Shown here one piece after another: positions 31,057 to 40,250 of a stretch of 64,000 nt of DNA (positions are counted from its first letter, which is position 1; every line of letters begins with the position of its first letter). A program made the translations under genes and the position numbers. The DNA is from Methyloligella sp. GL2 (GTDB lineage Bacteria > Pseudomonadota > Alphaproteobacteria > Rhizobiales > Methyloligellaceae), in NCBI RefSeq assembly GCF_013341275.1, contig NZ_CP054476.1:434001-498000 (forward strand), in the 5' to 3' direction. The notes beneath the pieces are model-generated. The model was not told where the DNA came from and searched no databases. It saw nothing but the letters and a program-made list of their open reading frames with translations.

Positions 31057-33033
31057 ATGAGCGAGAGCGGGACCAGCAAGGGCAAGAGGGGCGGCGGGCG
31101 ATCCGCCGGAACGCGGGGCAGCGCAAAAACCGCTTCCGCCAAGAAGGCGGCGCCTAAGAACGCGCCGAAGCGCGGCCGCGGGGCGGCGAAAGAGGTCGCG
31201 GACGAGGCGGCCGCAACGCTGCAACCGGTTCAGACCGAGGATATCACCCCGGCGCCGGAAGAAGACGAAACCTTACGCATCAGCCTGTGGGCGCTGTCGC
31301 TGCTGGCCATCGGGGTCGGAATCATCACCGGTTTCGGCGCCGTGCTGTTCCGGGGGCTGATCAGCGTCATTCACAACGCCTTCTTCCTCAAAGAGTTCTC
31401 GTTCGCCTTCGACGCCAATCTTTTCACCCCGGAAAGCCCCTGGGGCGCAGGCATCATTCTGGTGCCGGTGATCGGCGGCGTCATTGTGACCTGGCTGGTC
31501 AGCACCTTCGCGCCGGAGGCAAAGGGCCACGGTGTGCCGGAGGTGATGGACGCGATCTATTACAAGTCCGGCGTCATCCGCCCCGTGGTGGCGGTGGTGA
31601 AATCGCTGGCCTCTGCGATCTCCATCGGCACCGGCGCCTCGGTCGGCCGCGAAGGGCCGATCATCCAGATCGGGGCGGCGCTCGGCTCCACCTTCGGGCA
31701 GCTCTTCACCATGCCGCCGGGGCAGCGCATCATTTTGGTGGCCTCCGGCGCAGGTGCCGGCATCGCCTCCACCTTCAACACGCCGATCGGCGGGGTGATG
31801 TTCGCCATCGAGCTGATGATGCCGGAGGTGAGCGTGCGCACCTTCCTGCCCGTGGCGCTGGCGACGGGCACGGCCACCTTCATCGGCCGCTTCTTCTTCG
31901 GGCAGGATCCGGCCTTCGTGGTGCCGGCGCTGACGCCGCTCGATGCCGATGCGACGGCGGCGCTGCTGCTTTGCCTCTATGCCTTGCTGGGCGTGGTCAC
32001 CGGCGTTGCCGCGGCGGCCTTCGTGCGCGGGCTCGCCTGGGCAGAGGATATTTTCGAGATGATCCCCGGCCGCTACACCCGGGCGATCGTCGGCATGACG
32101 CTGATCGGGCTGATGATCTACGGCCTGCATCAGGCTTTCGGCCATTACTTCGTCGCCGGCGTCGGCTACGCCACGATCCAGGGTATCTTGGACGGCAATC
32201 TCGCCGCCGGCATCTGGCTGTTTCTGCTGCTCGCCGTGGGCAAGCTGGTCGCCACATCGGTCAGCTTGGGCGCCGGCGCCTCGGGCGGGGTGTTCTCGCC
32301 CTCGCTCTTCATGGGCGCGACGGTCGGCGGGGCGTTCGGGCTGGCGCTCCAGACGCTGTTCCCGGAGCTGAATGTCAGCGTGCCCTCCTTCGCCATGGTC
32401 GGCATGGGCGCCATGGTGGGCGGCGGCACCGGCGCGGCGATGACCGCCGTCACCATGATCTTCGAGATGACGCGCGACTACGAGATCGTGCTGCCGATGA
32501 TTTTGGCCGTGGCCCTCGCCATCGGCACGCGGCGGCTACTCTCGCGGGAGAATATCTACACGCTGAAGCTGGTGGCGCGCGGCCATGTGATCCCCAAGGC
32601 GCTGCACGCCAACATGTTCCTGGTGCGCCTGGCGAAGGAGATCATGGAGACCGATGTGGTGCTGGCGCCGGCGGATATGACGCTGGACGATTTTCTCGCC
32701 CAGCCGCCGCATGACGGCGCGGTGCGCCATGTGGCAGTGCGCGAGGAGAACAAGATCATCGGCGTCTTGCGCATCGACATGTCGTTCCGCCAGGCGCCGG
32801 AGAAGGCGACCTCCATCGTCACGCTGCGCGAGATCGCCAGCCGCCGCTTCACCATCGTGCGGGAGAACGACATCGTGTTCGATGTGATCCAGCGCATGTG
32901 GAAGAAGGAGGCGACCATGGCGCTGGTGATGCGCGGCCGCGGCATCGCCCGGGCCGACAATATCCTCGGTGTGATCAGCAAGGAGCATATCGCCGATAGT
33001 GTGGCTTCGAGCGTGAAGGTCTATCCGGGGTAG
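31057..33033 (+). CDS. ClC family chloride channel/transporter with CBS domains
   Basis: Starting at the ATG at 31057 the protein has 658 residues. A basic Ala/Lys/Gly-rich cytoplasmic tail of about 65 residues is followed by a ClC membrane core of about 10-12 helices: GHGVPEV (selectivity region), GREGPIIQIG with the gating Glu, and GAGASGGVFSPSLFMGA. A C-terminal pair of CBS-like domains follows (from about 525, including VLRIDMSFRQAP and DNILGVISKEHIA). Such proteins move Cl- or other anions, often as H+ antiporters. A GTG start at 31021 would add twelve residues. Confidence 0.9.
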   Translation: MSESGTSKGKRGGGRSAGTRGSAKTASAKKAAPKNAPKRGRGAAKEVADEAAATLQPVQTEDITPAPEEDETLRISLWALSLLAIGVGIITGFGAVLFRGLISVIHNAFFLKEFSFAFDANLFTPESPWGAGIILVPVIGGVIVTWLVSTFAPEAKGHGVPEVMDAIYYKSGVIRPVVAVVKSLASAISIGTGASVGREGPIIQIGAALGSTFGQLFTMPPGQRIILVASGAGAGIASTFNTPIGGVMFAIELMMPEVSVRTFLPVALATGTATFIGRFFFGQDPAFVVPALTPLDADATAALLLCLYALLGVVTGVAAAAFVRGLAWAEDIFEMIPGRYTRAIVGMTLIGLMIYGLHQAFGHYFVAGVGYATIQGILDGNLAAGIWLFLLLAVGKLVATSVSLGAGASGGVFSPSLFMGATVGGAFGLALQTLFPELNVSVPSFAMVGMGAMVGGGTGAAMTAVTMIFEMTRDYEIVLPMILAVALAIGTRRLLSRENIYTLKLVARGHVIPKALHANMFLVRLAKEIMETDVVLAPADMTLDDFLAQPPHDGAVRHVAVREENKIIGVLRIDMSFRQAPEKATSIVTLREIASRRFTIVRENDIVFDVIQRMWKKEATMALVMRGRGIARADNILGVISKEHIADSVASSVKVYPG

Positions 33034-33073
33034 GGGGCGTATCCTACCTACGGCCAAATAGAGCTTAATGTTT

Positions 33074-33166
33074 TTACTTCGACGGGCGAGGCTTCGGCGG
33101 TTTTGGCGGAGGGACGCTCGGAACGCCGCCACCAGGTTTGCCGCGTCGGAGCGAATGTTTGCTCAT
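33074..33166 (-). CDS. small Pro/Lys-rich peptide, 30 residues
   Basis: This short frame begins four bases after the stop of the membrane protein at 33171 and encodes a basic peptide MSKHSLRRGKPGGG followed by a proline-rich end with PPPKPPKPRP. Position and strand suggest co-expression with that membrane protein. There is no known family I can name. It could be a small effector or anchor peptide, or a chance frame. The composition (8 Pro and 6 Lys in 30) is unusual for random GC-rich DNA read in this frame. Confidence 0.4.
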   Translation of the reverse strand: MSKHSLRRGKPGGGVPSVPPPKPPKPRPSK

Positions 33167-33170
33167 CGGA

Positions 33171-33581
33171 TTAGCTCTGAAATTCTTGATAAGAAAATAT
33201 TGTGAGTGCAATCGCGCCAGCACAGAAAGCTAAACCTGATATCATGTTGAGATATTCAACAGCGCTGCTCCACAGATTCGACTTCCACTCATAGGAACCA
33301 TTATCCTCATAGCTATCGTCAATCTGTTGTAGATCGAACCGAGAAGCCTTGAAACCACAAAACTGCGAGAAAACTATCGACACTAGACTGAGAATTAGCA
33401 ATGCCCAGGAAAGTCCCAAAATCCATAGATTTTGGATTGGTTCTTGCCCTCGGAGCAGCGTGATAGATAGACCGATCGCACCTGAGGAAAGAACCATTAG
33501 AGAACGGTCATACTTCCCGATCTGGTCTTGCCCTACTCCTAGGAGTAGGTTTCGGTAGGCTAAATAGTCATCCCGTTCCAT
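33171..33581 (-). CDS. small hypothetical membrane protein
   Basis: This 136-residue protein has three clear hydrophobic segments (about residues 29-45, 51-72 and 110-132). A polar loop between the second and third (KASRFDLQQIDDSYEDNGSYEW) is followed by KSNLWSSAVEYLN. The organisation resembles small SLATT-like or TM-sensor proteins of accessory modules, but I cannot assign it. It is notably less GC-rich than its neighbours ClC and priA and interrupts a commonly compact region, so it was probably acquired. A 30-codon frame follows it at four bases. Confidence 0.6.
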   Translation of the reverse strand: MERDDYLAYRNLLLGVGQDQIGKYDRSLMVLSSGAIGLSITLLRGQEPIQNLWILGLSWALLILSLVSIVFSQFCGFKASRFDLQQIDDSYEDNGSYEWKSNLWSSAVEYLNMISGLAFCAGAIALTIFSYQEFQS

Positions 33582-33632
33582 CTCGATTGCTCCGGCAGTA
33601 TGGGGAATCTTAGCGGGAGTTAGCCGTATTTC

Positions 33633-35792
33633 TCACAAAAAACTATAGGGATCGATATCCACCGTCAGGCGGAGGTCGCCTTTGGGCTTTGGCGCATTGC
33701 CGAGCCAGAGGCGCAGATAAGTCTGCATGTCGGCCTCGCGCGGCGCCTTGACAAGCAGGCGATAACGGTAGCGGCCGCGGATCACGGCCAGCGGGGCTTC
33801 GGCCGGACCCAGCACTAGGATCTTTGCGGCAGGCGGCGCGGCGCGGGCAAGGTCGCGGGCATAAGTTTCGGCGCGGTCGCGCAAGCCCGATGAGATCAGC
33901 AGCGAAGCGAGGCGGCCGAAAGGCGGCATGCCTGCGGTTTTGCGGGCCTCGATCTCGCGGGCGAGAAAGGCGTCGCGGTCGCCCTTGGCGAGCGCCTGCA
34001 GCACCGGATGCTCGGGCATATAGGTCTGGATCAGGCCTTTGCCTTTGATGGCGGCGCGTCCGGCGCGCCCCGTAACCTGGCTCAACAGCTGGAAGGTGCG
34101 CTCGGCGGCGCGCGGATCGGCCTGGGCGAGGCCGAGATCGCCGTCGATCACCCCGACCAGCGCCAGTCCCGGAAAGTGATGCCCCTTGGCGACGAGCTGG
34201 GTGCCGATGACGATATCGACGGCGCCTTCCTCGATCTCGCGCAAGGCCCGGCGCAGCTCGTCGATGCCGGTGAGCTGGTCGCTGGAGAGGATCAGCCGCC
34301 GTGCCTCGGGGAAGCGCGTCGCAATCTCCTCGTCGATGCGCTCCACGCCGGGGCCGCACGGCGTCAGGCTGTCCTCGGCGCCGCATTGCGGGCATTCGTC
34401 GGGAATGGGAATGAAGGTGCCGCAATGATGGCATTCCAGGCGGCGGCGGAAGCGGTGCTCCACCAGCCAGGCGGAGCAGTTGGGGCATTCGAAGCGGTAG
34501 CCGCAATTGCGGCACAGGGTCAGCGGCGCATAGCCCCGGCGGTTCAGGAACAGCAGGCTCTGCTCGCCGCGCTCCAGGGTCTCGGCCAGCGCTTCGACCA
34601 GCGGCGGAGAGAGCCAGCGGCCCCGCTCCGGCGGGGTGGCGCGCATGTCGATGGGCTCGATCTCGGGGAGCTGGGCAGCGTTGTAGCGGCTCTTCAGGCG
34701 GATATGCGCATAGCGTCCGGCCTCGGCATTGACCACGCTCTCGATGGAGGGGGTGGCGGAGCTCAAGATCACCGGGATCTTGCCCAGATTGCCACGCACC
34801 ACAGCCATGTCGCGGGCCTGATAGGTGACGCGGTCCTCCTGCTTGTAGCCCTGGTCGTGCTCCTCATCGACGACGATGAGGCCGAGATCGGGGAAGGGCA
34901 GGAACAGGCCGGAGCGGGCGGCGACGACGAATTTCGCATCGCCCTGCGCAATCGCCCGCCAGACCCGGCCGCGCATATTGGATGTCATGCCGGAATGCCA
35001 TTCGGCGGGCTTGGCACCGAAGCGCGCTTCGCAGCGGGCGATGAACTGGGTGGTCAGCGCGATCTCCGGCATCAGCACAAGCGCCTGCTTGCCTTGTTCA
35101 AGCGTCTTGGCGATGGCCTCGAAATACACCTCCGTCTTGCCGGAGCCGGTGACGCCGTCGAGCAGGCTGACCGAGAAGCCGTTCCCGGTCTGGGCGAGCA
35201 GTGCCTTGGCGGCCTCGTCTTGCGCGTCGGACAGCGGGGCGTGTTCGCGGGCCAGATCGAACGGGGCTTGCCACGGGTCGGGCAGCACCTCCTGCAACAG
35301 CGTGCCGGCATTGACCAGGCCCTCGATCACGCCGGTGGAGACGCCGGCCATTTCGGCGAGCTCGGATTTGCGGAAGATCATGCCGCCTTCGGCCGCCTCC
35401 AGCACGCGGGCGCGGGCCGAGGTCATACGCTCCGGCGGCTCCCCACCGAGGCGCACGCCGAATTTCAGCGTCGGTGGCTCGAAGGCTTTGGAGGCGCTCA
35501 TCATCATGCGCAGCACCATGCCCGGCGGGGTCAGTGTGTAATTGGCCACCCAGTCGCAGAAGCGCAGCGAGATCTCCGGGAGCGGCGGCACGTCCTCCAG
35601 CCGGTGCTGAATGCGGCGGAGCTTTGCCGGGGCGACATCGGGCTTTTCGTCTTCGCTCCGGTGCCAGACCACGCCGAGGCGGAGCGCCGGCCCCAGCGGC
35701 ACCACGACGAAATCGCCCGGGCGCAAAGTCTCCCCTTCCGGCGCCAAATAGTCGTAAGGCGCAGGCAGAGCCAGCGGCAGCAAAACGGGCAC
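33633..35792 (-). CDS. priA: primosomal protein N' (replication restart helicase)
   Basis: This 719-residue DEAH-type helicase restarts collapsed forks. It has an N-terminal DNA-binding domain, Walker A GVTGSGKT at 213-220, DEEH in VVDEEHDQGYKQEDR, and a zinc-binding insertion with paired cysteines (CRNCGYRFECPNC, then CHHCG and CPQCG). Helicase motif VI is QVTGRAGRA. The GTG at 35792 is the first plausible start, with no ATG nearby. It is divergent from xerC. priA near xerC and atpH is a common alphaproteobacterial arrangement, here separated from atpH by ClC and the small membrane gene. Confidence 0.95.
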   Translation of the reverse strand: MPVLLPLALPAPYDYLAPEGETLRPGDFVVVPLGPALRLGVVWHRSEDEKPDVAPAKLRRIQHRLEDVPPLPEISLRFCDWVANYTLTPPGMVLRMMMSASKAFEPPTLKFGVRLGGEPPERMTSARARVLEAAEGGMIFRKSELAEMAGVSTGVIEGLVNAGTLLQEVLPDPWQAPFDLAREHAPLSDAQDEAAKALLAQTGNGFSVSLLDGVTGSGKTEVYFEAIAKTLEQGKQALVLMPEIALTTQFIARCEARFGAKPAEWHSGMTSNMRGRVWRAIAQGDAKFVVAARSGLFLPFPDLGLIVVDEEHDQGYKQEDRVTYQARDMAVVRGNLGKIPVILSSATPSIESVVNAEAGRYAHIRLKSRYNAAQLPEIEPIDMRATPPERGRWLSPPLVEALAETLERGEQSLLFLNRRGYAPLTLCRNCGYRFECPNCSAWLVEHRFRRRLECHHCGTFIPIPDECPQCGAEDSLTPCGPGVERIDEEIATRFPEARRLILSSDQLTGIDELRRALREIEEGAVDIVIGTQLVAKGHHFPGLALVGVIDGDLGLAQADPRAAERTFQLLSQVTGRAGRAAIKGKGLIQTYMPEHPVLQALAKGDRDAFLAREIEARKTAGMPPFGRLASLLISSGLRDRAETYARDLARAAPPAAKILVLGPAEAPLAVIRGRYRYRLLVKAPREADMQTYLRLWLGNAPKPKGDLRLTVDIDPYSFL

Positions 35793-35900
35793 GGTTTCGG
35801 GCTTAGACAGGGCGTCCGACTCGTCTGGTTAATCTCGGTTCAAGAACTCCTAGCGCATCATGGGCGCGAAATCGCCTCTTGCAGCGATGAGGGTTTTTCG

Positions 35901-36857
35901 ATGTCCGAACAGGATGGTGCAGTCACGCTGGTGGCCGCGCCGGATGTGCAGCAGGCGGCCAATGCCTGGCTCGCCTATCTCAGCGTGGAGCGGCAGCTTT
36001 CGCCGAAAACGCGCGAGGCCTATGCTCGCGATCTGGGGCAATTCCTCTCCTACCTGGCGCCGGAGCTGAACCGGCTGCCGGACCTGCATGCGCTGCTGAA
36101 GCTTAAGCCGCGGGATTTCCGCGGCTTCCTCGCCGCGCGCCGGGCGGAGGATGTCGGTAGCCGCTCCCTGTCGCGCAGCCTTTCGGCGCTTCGCATGTTC
36201 TTCCAGTTCCTGGAGCGGCGGGGCTACGGCAAGAACGATGCGGTGCGCGCCGTCTCTCTGCCCAAGCTGCCCCATTCGGTGCCCAAGCCCCTGACCGCGC
36301 CGAAGGCGAGCGCGGTGGTGGATTCGGCTGAAATCGCAAGCCCCGATGCGCCCGATTGGGTGAGCGCGCGGGATACCGCCGTGCTCACCCTGCTGTACGG
36401 TTCGGGGCTTCGCATTTCCGAGGCGCTGGGGCTGACGCTCGCCGATGCGCCGGTCAAAGGGCGCGATGCGCTCCGGGTCACGGGCAAGGGCAACAAGATG
36501 CGGGTGGTGCCGGTTTTGCCGGTCGCGCGGCAAGCGGTGGAGCGCTATCTGGTGCTTTGCCCGTTCGACCTCAAGGCGGACGATCCGCTTTTTGTCGGGG
36601 TGCGGGGCAAGCAGCTCTCCCCCCGCATCATCCAGCTCGTGGTCGAGCGGCTACGCGGCGTGCTGGGCCTGCCCGATACGGCGACGCCGCACGCTTTACG
36701 CCACTCCTTCGCCACGCATCTTTTGGGGGCGGGGGCGGACCTTCGCGCCATCCAGGAGCTGCTCGGCCATGCCAGCCTCTCCACCACGCAGGTCTATACG
36801 GAAGTCGACCGCGAGCATCTTCTGAGGATCTACGACGCCGCGCATCCTCGGGCTTGA
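35901..36857 (+). CDS. xerC: tyrosine recombinase XerC
   Basis: This 318-residue recombinase resolves chromosome dimers at dif with XerD. Catalytic residues are all present: R171 in YGSGLRISEA, K196 in GKGNKM, H264-x-x-R267 in HALRHSFATHLL, H290 in LLGHAS and the nucleophile Y299 in TTQVYTEV. The N-terminal SAM-like domain covers about 18-115. The start is the ATG at 35901 (MSEQDG); a very long upstream in-frame extension lies antisense to priA and is spurious. XerD would be closely similar, so the C/D label rests on the neighbourhood. Confidence 0.93.
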   Translation: MSEQDGAVTLVAAPDVQQAANAWLAYLSVERQLSPKTREAYARDLGQFLSYLAPELNRLPDLHALLKLKPRDFRGFLAARRAEDVGSRSLSRSLSALRMFFQFLERRGYGKNDAVRAVSLPKLPHSVPKPLTAPKASAVVDSAEIASPDAPDWVSARDTAVLTLLYGSGLRISEALGLTLADAPVKGRDALRVTGKGNKMRVVPVLPVARQAVERYLVLCPFDLKADDPLFVGVRGKQLSPRIIQLVVERLRGVLGLPDTATPHALRHSFATHLLGAGADLRAIQELLGHASLSTTQVYTEVDREHLLRIYDAAHPRA

Positions 36858-37411
36858 GGCGGCCTCATGGTTCGAGACGTGCTCCTGAAGGCGCGCCCTC
36901 ACCATGAGGAGGCAGATTGGTCGCGCCGGCGCACGGTCTTTCCCCCGACTGCCTCATCCTGAGGGCGAGTTTAAGCTCGCGTCTCGAAGGAGAGGCGGTC
37001 GGCCCGAGACCCGCCACACGACCGTCATGCCCGGCCTTGTGCCGGGTATCCACGAGGCTGACTCTTCATGTTCCTCCCCGTGGATGGCCGGGACAAGCCC
37101 GGCCATGACGATGGATTGGGCGGTGGGGCCACGGGCCACGTCGTCCTTCGAGGCTCGCTTCGCTCGCAGCTCAGGATGACGTGGCGAGAGATCGGCGTTG
37201 AGGCACGGCGTGCACCCTCCCCCTAGAAGGGGGAGGGATGGGGTGGGGGTCAAAGCGAGGGTGGGGGTCAAAACGATGGCGTGGGGTGAACGCTTGAAGG
37301 CAGGGGCGATACTACCGATCGCGACCCCCCTCTAACTCTCCCCCCTTTTAGGGGGGAGGACCGGCCGTTCTGCGCCGTCCGGCTTGTTCCCTCCCGCCGG
37401 GGAGAGGGAAA
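36858..37411. repeat. repeat-rich intergenic region (554 bases)
   Basis: Between convergent xerC and lpdA lie several dispersed and palindromic elements and no gene. Element B (36863-36909) has exact arms CCTCATGGT/ACCATGAGG. Element A (37023-37110) is a long imperfect inverted repeat of 32-base arms built on CATGCCCGGCC and GGCCGGGACAAGCCC. A 10-bp hairpin CCCTCCCCCT/AGGGGGAGGG lies at 37215-37237, a further hairpin of CTCCCCCC/GGGGGGAG at 37338-37358, and a short tandem of GGTGGGGGTCAAA near 37240-37275. The last two hairpins may end lpdA and xerC transcripts. Confidence 0.7.
37023..37110. repeat. dispersed inverted-repeat element A, copy 1
   Basis: The two arms (37023-37054 and 37079-37110) are near-perfect reverse complements, joined by a 24-base loop. 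The same CATGCCCGGCCTTGTGCCGG core occurs at 53867-54048 inside the sdh operon, so this is a genomic repeat family. Translated in one frame it gives the [13 protein letters not shown] peptide common to such alphaproteobacterial palindromes. Confidence 0.75.
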
Positions 37412-38809
37412 TCACATATGAATGGCGCGGCCTTCGGCGGCCAGGGCCGCTTCCTTCACTGCCTCGGTGAGGGTCGGGTGGGCGTGGCAGGTGCGGGCCA
37501 GATCCTCGGCCGAGCCGCCGAACTCCATCAGCACCGCGGCCTCGGCGATCATGTTGCCGGCGTCCGGCCCCAAGATATGCACGCCGAGCACCCGGTCGGT
37601 TTTCTTGTCGGCGAGGATCTTCACGAAGCCTTCGGTGGTGCGGTTCACCTTGGCGCGGCCGTTTGCCAGGAAGGGGAACTTGCCGACGGTGTAGTCGACG
37701 CCTTCTTCCTTCAGCTGCTCTTCGGTCTTGCCGACGGAGGCGACCTCCGGCTCGGTATAGACCACGGCCGGGATCACGCCGTAATTCACATGGCCTGCCT
37801 GGCCGGCCAGAATCTCGGCGATGGCGACACCCTCGTCCTCCGCCTTATGGGCCAGCATCGGGCCTTCGATCACATCGCCAATGGCGTAGATGCCGGGGAT
37901 GTTGGTCTGATAGTGCTCGTCCACGGCGACGCGGCCGCGATTGTCGATCTTCACGCCGATATCGGCGAGGCCCAAGCCTTCGGTGTTGGGCACGCGGCCG
38001 ATGGAGACCAGCACGGTATCGCAGTCGATGGTTTCCTGCTTGCCGCCCTTGGCCGGCTCCAGGGTGACGCTGCAGCCTTTGCCCTTGGTGTCGATGGAGA
38101 CCACCTTGGTGGCGAGCTTGAAGCTCATGCCCTGCTTGGCGAGGATCTTCATGAACTGCTTGCCGACCTCGCCGTCGAGGCCGGGGGTGATGCGGTCCAG
38201 CATCTCCACTACGGTGACTTCGGCGCCGAGGCGGTTCCACACCGAGCCGAGCTCCAGGCCGATATAGCCGCCGCCGATCACCAGCAGCTTCTTCGGCACT
38301 TTGGGCAGCGACAGCGCGCCGGTGGAGGAGACGATTTTCTCCTCGTCGATCTCGATACCGGGCACTTTGGCGACTTCGGAGCCGGTGGCGATGACGATGG
38401 ATTTGGCCTCCAAGGTCTCGCTCTTGCCCTTGTCGTTCGTCACCTCAACCTTGCCGGGGGCAGTGATCCTGCCGAGCCCGTGGAAGCTGTCGACCTTGTT
38501 CTTCTTCAGCAGGAACTCCACGCCCTGCACATTGCCGGCGACGCCCTCATCCTTGAATTTGAGCATGGCCTCCAGGTCCAGCTCCGGTTTCACCTTCACG
38601 CCCATCTCGGCGAAGCCGTTGGCGGCGTGGGCATAGGCCTCGCTGGCATGGAGCAGCGCCTTGGAGGGGATGCAGCCGATATTGAGGCAGGTGCCGCCGG
38701 GGGTGGCGCGCTTCTCCACCACCGCGGTCTTGAGGCCGAGCTGGGCGGCCCTTATGGCGCAGACATAGCCGCCGGGGCCGGTACCGATCACGATCAGATC
38801 ATAGGACAT
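37412..38809 (-). CDS. lpdA: dihydrolipoyl dehydrogenase (E3)
   Basis: This 465-residue FAD enzyme re-oxidises dihydrolipoamide in the 2-oxoglutarate dehydrogenase complex. It has [17 protein letters not shown], the redox pair CLNIGC ([16 protein letters not shown]), the NAD-binding [11 protein letters not shown] and the C-terminal [13 protein letters not shown] with the catalytic His-Glu pair. The intact CxxxxC separates it from SthA at 735-2147. It is last in the sucA-sucB-lpd block, 79 bases beyond sucB. Confidence 0.97.
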   Translation of the reverse strand: MSYDLIVIGTGPGGYVCAIRAAQLGLKTAVVEKRATPGGTCLNIGCIPSKALLHASEAYAHAANGFAEMGVKVKPELDLEAMLKFKDEGVAGNVQGVEFLLKKNKVDSFHGLGRITAPGKVEVTNDKGKSETLEAKSIVIATGSEVAKVPGIEIDEEKIVSSTGALSLPKVPKKLLVIGGGYIGLELGSVWNRLGAEVTVVEMLDRITPGLDGEVGKQFMKILAKQGMSFKLATKVVSIDTKGKGCSVTLEPAKGGKQETIDCDTVLVSIGRVPNTEGLGLADIGVKIDNRGRVAVDEHYQTNIPGIYAIGDVIEGPMLAHKAEDEGVAIAEILAGQAGHVNYGVIPAVVYTEPEVASVGKTEEQLKEEGVDYTVGKFPFLANGRAKVNRTTEGFVKILADKKTDRVLGVHILGPDAGNMIAEAAVLMEFGGSAEDLARTCHAHPTLTEAVKEAALAAEGRAIHM

Positions 38810-38888
38810 AGAAAACTCGCAAAATCTCTCGAAGGGGCCAACGCCCCAGGGGTCAGATCTTTAGAAGCAGTCAGATCTCCAAAAGCCG

Positions 38889-40208
38889 TCAGATCTCCAG
38901 AAGTAGGCGAGACGGGTCCTCGATGGCTTCCTTCACCTTGACCAGGAAGGTGACGGCGCCTTGCCCGTCCACCACGCGATGGTCGTAGGAAAGGGCCAGA
39001 TACATCATCGGCCGGGCGACGATCTCGCCATTCCGCACCACGGGGCGCTGCTCGATGCGGTGCATGCCGAGAATGCCGGATTGCGGCGCGTTGAGGATCG
39101 GGGTGGACAGCATGGAGCCGTAGATGCCGCCATTGGAGATGGTGAAGGTGCCGCCCTGCATCTCCGCCATGGAGAGCTTGCCGTCGCGGGCGCGGCGGCC
39201 GAAATCGCCGATGGTCTTCTCGATCTCGGCGAGGTTCATCTGATCGGCATCGCGGATCACCGGAACCACCAGGCCTTTGTCGGTGCCGACGGCGACGCCG
39301 ACATGGCAATACTGCTTGTAGACCAGATCGGTGCCGTCGATCTCGGCATTGACGTCGGGCACCTGCTTCAGCGCCTGGCAGCAGGCTTTGACGAAGAAAC
39401 CCATGAAGCCGAGCTTGACGCCGTATTTGGTTTCGAAGGCTTCGCGGTATTTTTTGCGCAGCGCCATCACCTCGCTCATATCCACATCGTTGAAGGTGGT
39501 GAGCATGGCGGCGGTGTCTTGGGCGCTTTTCAGCCGCTTGGCGATGGTTTGGCGCAGCCGCGTCATGGGCACGCGCTCTTCGCGCTCGGCATCCTCGAGG
39601 CTTGAGGGCTGGCGCGGCGGCGGGGCCTCCTTCACCGGCTGGCGGGCCAGCAGCTCGGCGGCGGCATCGGTCGCGGCGCCATTGCCCCCCTTCGGCACTG
39701 TGCCGCCTTCCTTGGCGCGGAGCACGTCTTCCTTCAGCACCTGGCCGCGGCGGCCGGTGCCTTGCACCTCGTTGACGTTGAGGCCGGATTCTTCCAGCGC
39801 TTTGCGCGCGGCGGGCGAGGGCGGCATATCGGTGCCCTCGGATGCGGCTGGCGCAGGGGCGGGAGAAGCCGCAGCGGCGGGTTGCGGGGCAGGCTCCGGC
39901 TCTGGCGCTTTCTCCGCTGCTTTGGGCGCGGGCGCCTGGCTGCCATTGCCGCTGCCGGCGCTTGCGCCTTCGCCTTCGGCAATGGCGCCGAGCAGGGCGC
40001 CGACCTCGACCGTTTCGCCGGACTCGACGGTGATCTCGGAGAGCACGCCGGCGGAGGGTGCGGGTACCTCGACGGTGACCTTGTCGGTTTCAAGCTCGAC
40101 CAGGGGCTCGTCCGCATCCACCGTGTCGCCGGCGGATTTGTACCATTGCCCCACGGTCGCCTCGACGACCGATTCCCCTAATGTCGGCACCCGGATCTCT
40201 GTGGCCAT
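38889..40208 (-). CDS. sucB: 2-oxoglutarate dehydrogenase E2, dihydrolipoyl succinyltransferase
   Basis: This 439-residue protein has one lipoyl domain (residues 1-77, with the lipoylated Lys in ETDKVTVEV near residue 43), an Ala/Pro linker, the E3-binding domain ([21 protein letters not shown]) and the catalytic domain from about 205. The active-site His-Asp pair is in [15 protein letters not shown]. It transfers the succinyl group to CoA. It is co-directional with sucA (42-base gap) and lpdA. Confidence 0.97.
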   Translation of the reverse strand: MATEIRVPTLGESVVEATVGQWYKSAGDTVDADEPLVELETDKVTVEVPAPSAGVLSEITVESGETVEVGALLGAIAEGEGASAGSGNGSQAPAPKAAEKAPEPEPAPQPAAAASPAPAPAASEGTDMPPSPAARKALEESGLNVNEVQGTGRRGQVLKEDVLRAKEGGTVPKGGNGAATDAAAELLARQPVKEAPPPRQPSSLEDAEREERVPMTRLRQTIAKRLKSAQDTAAMLTTFNDVDMSEVMALRKKYREAFETKYGVKLGFMGFFVKACCQALKQVPDVNAEIDGTDLVYKQYCHVGVAVGTDKGLVVPVIRDADQMNLAEIEKTIGDFGRRARDGKLSMAEMQGGTFTISNGGIYGSMLSTPILNAPQSGILGMHRIEQRPVVRNGEIVARPMMYLALSYDHRVVDGQGAVTFLVKVKEAIEDPSRLLLEI

Positions 40209-40250
40209 GACCTCGTTCCTATTGTTCGGCCGTCCCGGCAGGCGTGCAGC

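Noticed and set aside
34008..35900. Long in-frame N-terminal extension of XerC
   Set aside because: It runs antisense through priA and lacks recombinase homology. The real start is the ATG at 35901.
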